Shown here: piece after piece, positions 58,432 to 64,000 of the stretch
How positions within the stretch are numbered: position 1 is the stretch's first letter
Layout: every line of letters begins with the position of its first letter
Source of the DNA: Takakia lepidozioides
Taxonomy: Eukaryota; Streptophyta; Takakiopsida; Takakiales; Takakiaceae
Length of the DNA: 64,000 nucleotides
Assembly: GCA_030704615.1 (NCBI GenBank)
Contig: CM060734.1
Location: 58,544,042 to 58,608,041, forward strand
Reading direction: 5' to 3'
Notes under the pieces: generated by a model
The model's database searches: none
What the model saw: only the letters and a program-made list of their open reading frames with translations
Told to the model about the DNA's origin: nothing
Translations under genes and position numbers: made by a program

Positions 58432-61400
58432 TCACTTGATACCTTCACCCCTCCTCATACTCTTCTCTGGCCACAGAGTCACCGTGCCTTTCACGTGCGC
58501 TAGTGTGGTCTGGGGGGGGGGCATCGTCCACATTTGGGCAAGGCATGTAACACTTGGAAGCATGATCTCGTGGACTTTCACCTTGCCCGGATGGAATGTC
58601 CTTGCAGTGGAACTTGTCAACCCCGGCTATTCCCACCACTTCCGCCTTGGCGGCGGCTGTCTTTGACCGCTTGTCATGGGGGTTCAGGAGAAACACAAGA
58701 TCTGATATCTGCAGACACCAACATCAGGGTCCACTCAGCAACAAACATAGCAATGACAGGGTGAAAGTCAAGCGCAGCTGGGCATGGAAACGATCTTGGT
58801 TGCCACAATACTGAATCAGCAGCAAATTCATGGTGTACCAACCTACCTTGAAGCGAAGCTCGTCGCTGAGGGTGGCAACTGAGGAAAGCTGCCCATGTGT
58901 CTTCAACTGCAGCAGCAAAAAGAGGTTTAGTCAGACGGATAAGAATAACATGAACTCTGGTGGTTGCAATGGTATAAACACACCTCCACGGAGCAAGCTA
59001 ACTTACACCCTGCTCAGACCGTGCACACTACAACCTCCTGGCAAAAATACCCTACTAAAAACCAGGCAAAGCAAGGAGCCATGAATGCATGCCTGGGGAA
59101 CCACGTCCTGCTGCGATGATGGTGCCGGGGACAGCCCACTCCTCTTGCTCACCTGCAATGAATACACATTGCAACGCTTCAGGAAGTGTATCCATAAAGG
59201 AAACCAACCAAGTAAGTTTGCGGAGAGGGGCTGGGAACAACCATACCTTGGAGCCTGCCTCCTCATGCCGGGGGGGAATCCGGAATGCTGCCGCCGTAGC
59301 ACTATGGTCCTTGGCGCAGGACCCACCTTCTTCACAGACGACCCCACTGCCACTCCCTGTACATGTGGTCCCTGCAAAACATATAGTGCCAGCCTTGCGT
59401 GAGAGGGCATCCGGGGGGACAAAACAAACATATCTTTTCGATGTCATGTTGCAAACAGTAAGGTTAGTTTCACCTGCATGGGCGCAGAAGTACTTCCCCA
59501 ACGACCCCATCCTCTCCCACATTCAAGCTGCCAGTCGGGGTCAGCTTCCGCGTGCTTGTGAAGACACGCACATCCTTGGAGCAAAACAAATCTTGGCAGT
59601 AGGGCCAGACTGTTTCTAAAAGGTACTCTGAATCGGGCCCCTCACTGACATTGCTAGTGACATCAAACGACAATGGATGGACCATGTTCAAAGGGGAGTT
59701 CCCCCTCCCCTTGTGTGGTGAATCATCCACTAGGAGGGTGTTGGATTCGTTAAATCCAGAAAATTCCGACCACACCCTCGACAGTCTCTTCTGTAAGTTC
59801 TGTACGGCAGGCCCTTTTGTGGGGTGTGGCTCTGTCAAGGGGTCACACTCCTCTTGTGACCACACAAAGAGGGGAGAACCCTTGACCCCCTGCATCACCA
59901 CTTTGAAGATGTCTGCAACATTCCCCTTGGAAGCACAGGACCATATCCCAACGTAGAAATGCCGGAAGAGAAGGTTTTAAAAACTCGCAGACCTGGGGCC
60001 TTGGAAAACATACTTGTTGGTGGTCAACACCCATGGCCAATGACGCCTCGGGTTGGGCTGAAAGTTAGGAATAGAGTGGCACAGGATCCCGTTCAGGTCT
60101 AGAACAATTAGTTTCGACTTTTCTATGAAAGGAGCTTTTGAAGGGGTGTCACGGGGTCTCACCTCAGTGGGTTGGGAGACAACAGTCACCCCGGAGGGCA
60201 AAGTTTCGGTCCCCCTGCAGCCTGGACCAGGCAAACTACCACCCTCTCCCCCTACAGCTTCCCTTTTTCCCTTGATAGAATGAGCAATGACCCCCCCATC
60301 GTCCATGTCATCCCCACCAACTCGCTGGACCTCTCCCTCTTCAACGAGTGGACCCTGCCCCCCACTGTGAATATCATCAACAACAGGCTGGACCTCTGTC
60401 ACATCCCTACCCACTACAATTACTTCCTCCTTCTCAGGTACAATGGTCGCAGCAGGGGGGTCTTCCATAATGCCACCCGTCACACCCCCTTTTTTGCCTC
60501 ATCATGAGTTCCACTATCTTCTTCAGTTGTGCTTCCATTCCCCTCTCCCGCTCCGCAGAGAGAGCCGCAAGCCTCTCCAGGGCCCCGATGCGGGCTGCCA
60601 TTGAGTTCCCCGCTCCCTACGCATACAAACACCCACCCGTACTGTTAAAAACCAGAAGAAGAGGCCGAATGTGCAGGATTTCAGGCATTCGGAGATGGCT
60701 GGGTTTGGCATAACACCCCTCGTGTACCATGCGTGGGGGCCCACATACCCACCAAATCTTAGTACAACAACAGATTCATGAATGGAAACCGGACTTCAAA
60801 ACATACCTGGCTCAAAACAGACTCTGATGGGGTGCCAGTCGCATAGTTCTTTTGCTCCGCCCCGAGCTCGGACAGTGACGGGCTCCGCGCTTTGCGTCTT
60901 TTCTGTATTTGCCCATCCACACACTGTCAGTACAAAATGCCAGGAGCATATGGACAAAGCACTGCCCTGCATATCACATAACAACTAATTCTGCACAAGC
61001 AATAAAACCCACTCGTGGGTGTCTCTTCCATCAGAACATGCCACAACGTAGGAGCAATGAGAAGGGGGTGAGGAGATTACCAAACGGGCTGCTTGGCCTG
61101 CAACTCCTGCCGGGCCCCAACGCGAGGGGTTCGTGACACAAGCACGCGCTTGCTTCATCCCTTCAGCCTTTGCAAGTCCACGAGGGGACTCCCAGTAGGC
61201 AACAAGCTTATCCCAATAGGCGGGTTCAGTGTTCATTGGCCTCACACCAGTCTTTGCCCATTTATCTTTCAGTTTTGCTCTTTCTCCTTTCATTATCTTC
61301 CCACATTGCTTCACTATAAAATCACGATTGGCAGGGATAGGTCTGTACTCGTACATTCCATTTATGCCCTCTATTACTGTTGACATGGCACTCTGGGACT

Positions 61401-61972
61401 GCTGGTCAATGTCTTGTACGCTTGAGTCAAGGTAACGCAATGCCAGGCCACGCAAATCACGCTGCCAGTGTTCCTTACCTTCGCAGCCAACATTGATGAC
61501 TCCATTTCCATGCACCTCCACCTTGTGGCGCTTTAGCCCTGCAGCCACCCTTCCCTCTCCATCCCATTGTTTCATGGCATGGCGTCGTTCCTTCCTCAGC
61601 TCTGATGTCCGTTTCCTGCCCCCATGCTCTGGAGCAGCGCCGTCATACGTTGTGGGGGGTGACTGATGTGTGCCGGAGGGGGAGGGCCGTATGGAGATGT
61701 GGGAGGCCCCCATTGTGACGTGCCAGCATCAGGAAGCCAGCGCCACGACCCCGAAGCAGGGGGGGCTCCCCATGGTGCACTCTGTTGTGGAGACCATGCG
61801 GCAGGGGGTGGGTGCCAAGGTTGGTGTTGGTTGGCATTGTGTGGTGGCTGTGAGTGCTTTGCTGCAGCTTCACTCCCCTTCCGCTGCCAAAAACATCCCA
61901 CACACAAGGTGCATCAGCTGTAGTCCTACTGAACACAACGTCACCAGAGCACAAACGATCCCACAACCACAA
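58432..61972 (-). pseudogene. Composite locus: Transposase_24-like, NIF phosphatase and DUF8039-like parts
   Basis: Read on the minus strand the order is: a Pro-rich leader (61,680-61,907); a Transposase_24-like region (61,100-61,640) with YWDKLVAYWESPRGLAKAEG; a coiled coil (60,510-60,600, ALERLAALSAERERGMEAQL); an acidic linker; an NIF/FCP1-like domain (59,586-60,120); and a segment resembling DUF8039 (58,432-58,890) with DELRFKVG, DLVFLLNPHDKRSKTAAAKA and LAHVKGTVTLWPEK. Frames change near C and A/G homopolymers (61,660; 60,490), and there is an in-frame TAA inside the NIF domain at 59,977. Transposase_24 plus a C-terminal domain of this type is the usual make-up of CACTA TnpA-like proteins; the phosphatase domain is the odd part. 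Confidence 0.55.
59586..60120 (-). CDS. NLI-interacting-factor (FCP1/SCP-like) phosphatase domain
   Basis: The segment begins KLIVLDLNGILCHS, the plant version of the HAD motif I (DLNG in place of DxDGT), continues HFYVGIWSCASKGNVADIF and SPLFVWSQEECDPL, and contains the C-terminal HAD motif SNTLLVDDSPHKG. This order defines the NIF domain of small CTD-phosphatase-like proteins. The second Asp of motif I is Asn, as in many plant members considered catalytically weak or dead. One in-frame TAA at 59,977-59,979 splits it with no frame change. It sits inside the TnpA-like locus described above. Confidence 0.75.
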
Positions 61973-62335
61973 CTATGGATTGGCTGACCTCAAACCCACT
62001 CCCCTGCAGCGCAAGTGCCAAAAACTGAAAAGGAGAGGGACAGAATGTCCTCATAACATGTAAGGCCATTCATTGGTGAAGAAACATAATGTGGGCGGGT
62101 TCACATCAGTACCATCATACACACTTACCAGGAAACAGAACATCCATCTGGGTTTTGCACATAGGGAGTGGACATCTATTCACACAATCAGCAAATGGCT
62201 GTATGGCGGAGCCCAGCATCGGAGCCCCAAAAGGCCTAAAGACTCTCAATGTTTGTAAACACAGGTGCAGACACAATTCAATTGATAGCTTGGATATCCG
62301 GTGGTCTGTATGGTGATAGCACCCCGGGCAGTGAG
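61973..62335. other. Spacer, nothing recognised
   Basis: Lies between the 5' side of the composite locus and the end of the LINE ORF. No ORF with a recognisable domain; it may contain the promoter or 5' UTR of the minus-strand locus. Confidence 0.4.
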
Positions 62336-63439
62336 TCAGACAATGACCCTATGACGTTGGTAGTAAGACTTACCTTCGTATAAAGCATTGATCCGGGTTT
62401 TCCAGATATCCTCTAGAAATCCCTTCACACAAGCATCAATCTGCTGTGTGTGATTTGCCCAAAAACTAGGCCTCAGGAGGGCCTGGGCTTTTGGCTCAGC
62501 CTCGAGTCTTTCAAAGTTGGTAAACAGGGGTACAGGCACAATTCCCTTGATAGAATTGAAGAGAGCGTCTCTTTGGTGAGAGAACCCCGGACAGCGTATC
62601 AGAAAATGAATACTGTCTTCAGATTGCCCACACAACGGACAATTGCACTCTCCCTTTCCGATCTGCTTCTGTTTGCTGTTCAAAGGTAGGCTTCCTGCCC
62701 TGAGTTTAAATTTCAGTCTAGTGCCGAGAGTGGGTGGACCCTTCAGGTCATCCAAGATGTCCACCCCCATGTCACTGACTGGAAACAAGTTCAGGGAAGT
62801 TCTCTGCCTAACTTCATTTTCATCAGACAATCTCATGGCAACAGACATGGCTTCAGACACTACAGCCTGTAAGGCAGATTTATCCAGCAGGGTCAAGACT
62901 TGCGGATCCAGGTCCAGGTCCTTGAGAATCTTTTCTACTCTCTTCTGCCAGGACTTAGTCTGTTTGACAGGGCGGTCCTGTTTCCAAGATTTAGAGTCGA
63001 TCAACTTAGGATATCTGGTGTTGGGCATATGTTGCAGCTGACCCCACCATCTGACCTTGAATTCATCTCGTCGGGAGCTTAAGGATGGGATGCCAAACTC
63101 ACCCCCGAACAGCCACATTGGCTGTTTTCTCCATGCTGACATACACTCCTTAAGCACCCCCACTTGAATGGATTCTAGAGACTTAGCCTGGTTGGAGTTA
63201 TCAACCCATATAGCAGATCCGTACTCCAAGGCAGGTCTAATAACGCGACAAAGCATGGTTTTCTTAACCTCAGAGATGACCCCTCTGCAGTGGAAAAATT
63301 TAGTGAGCCCCAGAGCTTTGCCCTTGCCAGTTTGAACAACTTTCCGTATATGTGCATCCCAATTACAATTGGAGGAAAACTCAACGCCTAGGTAAGTGTA
63401 GGAAGGGAGGACCGAGATCTCTTGGCTACCCCACTGCAC
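62336..63439 (-). CDS. LINE ORF2 C-terminal part
   Basis: 367 uninterrupted codons covering the end of a non-LTR reverse transcriptase: SYTYLGVEFSSNCNWDAHI (the YLG block following the palm), LCRVIRPALEYGSAIWV, GIPSLSSRRDEFKVRWWGQL, and a C-terminal Cys/His motif CNCPLCGQSEDSIHFLIRC. The upstream palm with YxDD, the endonuclease and ORF1 are missing: at 63,439 the sequence switches to another LINE in the opposite orientation. The intact frame suggests a fairly recent insertion. Confidence 0.85.
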   Translation of the reverse strand: MQWGSQEISVLPSYTYLGVEFSSNCNWDAHIRKVVQTGKGKALGLTKFFHCRGVISEVKKTMLCRVIRPALEYGSAIWVDNSNQAKSLESIQVGVLKECMSAWRKQPMWLFGGEFGIPSLSSRRDEFKVRWWGQLQHMPNTRYPKLIDSKSWKQDRPVKQTKSWQKRVEKILKDLDLDPQVLTLLDKSALQAVVSEAMSVAMRLSDENEVRQRTSLNLFPVSDMGVDILDDLKGPPTLGTRLKFKLRAGSLPLNSKQKQIGKGECNCPLCGQSEDSIHFLIRCPGFSHQRDALFNSIKGIVPVPLFTNFERLEAEPKAQALLRPSFWANHTQQIDACVKGFLEDIWKTRINALYEGKSYYQRHRVIV

Positions 63440-64000
63440 TTAAGATCACTTCCTCCCTCTCCTCTGTCGTTGATTGCTACCACTGCACATTTCTGCCTAA
63501 CTTCATTTTCTGCCCAATCACATCTCCTCTACGCTGATGATGTTGCCCTTTTGGCACAATCCCCGGTCTTTCTGCAACGCCATCTCTAAATTTTGGAACA
63601 GTTCTGCAAAGACTATGGGATGCAAGTCAATCTTAGCAAGACCAAGATCATGGTCTTCAATGGCCAGGCTGATCGTAGATTCATCTTCAACCAGCAGGAA
63701 ATTGAGATTGTCAAATCATACCGGTACCTAGGTCTGGTTATCCACTCCCCCAAGTTTCACTTTGCAGCCACTGCTTGGACAGATTGACTAAAGGTAAGGC
63801 GGCCTCCGTCCGCCTTCACGCCAAATGCAAGCAAATACATGTGCGGCATCCCCCGACCAAAAAGTGTCTGTTTGACACCGTCGTCAGCCTGCTACCATCT
63901 ATGGTTGTGAGTTCTGGGCACCTGGTGTCCCTGTCTCCTGGTGGGAAAAGATTTTGGAACCATTACAGTCATCTTTTCTCCAAGCAATGCTTGGCGCCAG
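63440..64000 (+). pseudogene. LINE reverse transcriptase fragment (cut by window edge)
   Basis: Plus-strand reading gives the RT active site HLLYADDVALLAQ (about 63,522-63,560), then LEQFCKDYGMQVNLSKTKIM and YRYLGLVIH, and after a frame change YGCEFWAPGVPVSWWEKIL up to the window end. An in-frame TAA at about 63,587 and later frameshifts show it is dead in this copy. It belongs to a different LINE family from its left neighbour and continues right of the window. Confidence 0.8.

Overview
The window looks like nuclear DNA of a land plant, probably a seed-free lineage (bryophyte, lycophyte or fern). The reasons are GT-AG introns of tens to hundreds of bases, a PLS-DYW pentatricopeptide editing factor, an AAP-type amino-acid permease, a plastid-targeted protein shared with Arabidopsis At4g37920, and dense plant-type retrotransposons. 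The lineage is an inference; the sequence alone does not fix the species.

Positions 1-36,000 are gene-bearing. In order they hold: the edge of a PPR gene (-); a His-rich ORF (-) with a 573-bp hAT-type MITE just upstream; a 1,028-codon F-box/beta-propeller-like ORF (-); a PPR-DYW gene (-) with an N-terminal OSB-type PDF motif; the ubiquitin-RPL40 fusion gene (+), divergent from the PPR gene; an AAP permease (-, 7 exons); the At4g37920-like plastid gene (+), divergent from AAP; a YfcE/MJ0936-type metallophosphoesterase (+, 5 exons); a LINE 3' fragment; and a histidine-phosphatase-family gene (-, 4 exons) whose RHG motif reads WHG.

Positions 36,000-64,000 are a mobile-element graveyard with no intact host gene that I can recognise. 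It holds a tandem duplication carrying tRNA-like modules, one copy interrupted by a tRNA-derived SINE with a 7-bp target duplication; an inverted-repeat element; a decayed piggyBac transposase; LINE tails and a LINE ORF1; a minus-strand Ty3/Gypsy element whose polyprotein ends in a PHD finger; a plus-strand Ty3/Gypsy element with a complete 5' LTR and tRNA-Met-type primer site, nested in a deleted copy of its own family; a CACTA (En/Spm) 3' end with a DUF4216-like coding piece; a minus-strand locus combining a Transposase_24-like region, a coiled coil, an NLI-interacting-factor (FCP1/SCP-like) phosphatase domain and a DUF8039-like segment; and two LINE fragments in opposite orientation at the right edge.

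The host genes are unrelated housekeeping or organelle functions and do not form a pathway. Two divergent pairs probably share promoter regions: PPR/UBQ-RPL40 (570 bp between start codons) and AAP/plastid gene (2.2 kb). Gene models were assembled by hand from splice signals and reading phase; the UBQ-RPL40, AAP, phosphatase and metallophosphoesterase models close exactly in frame.
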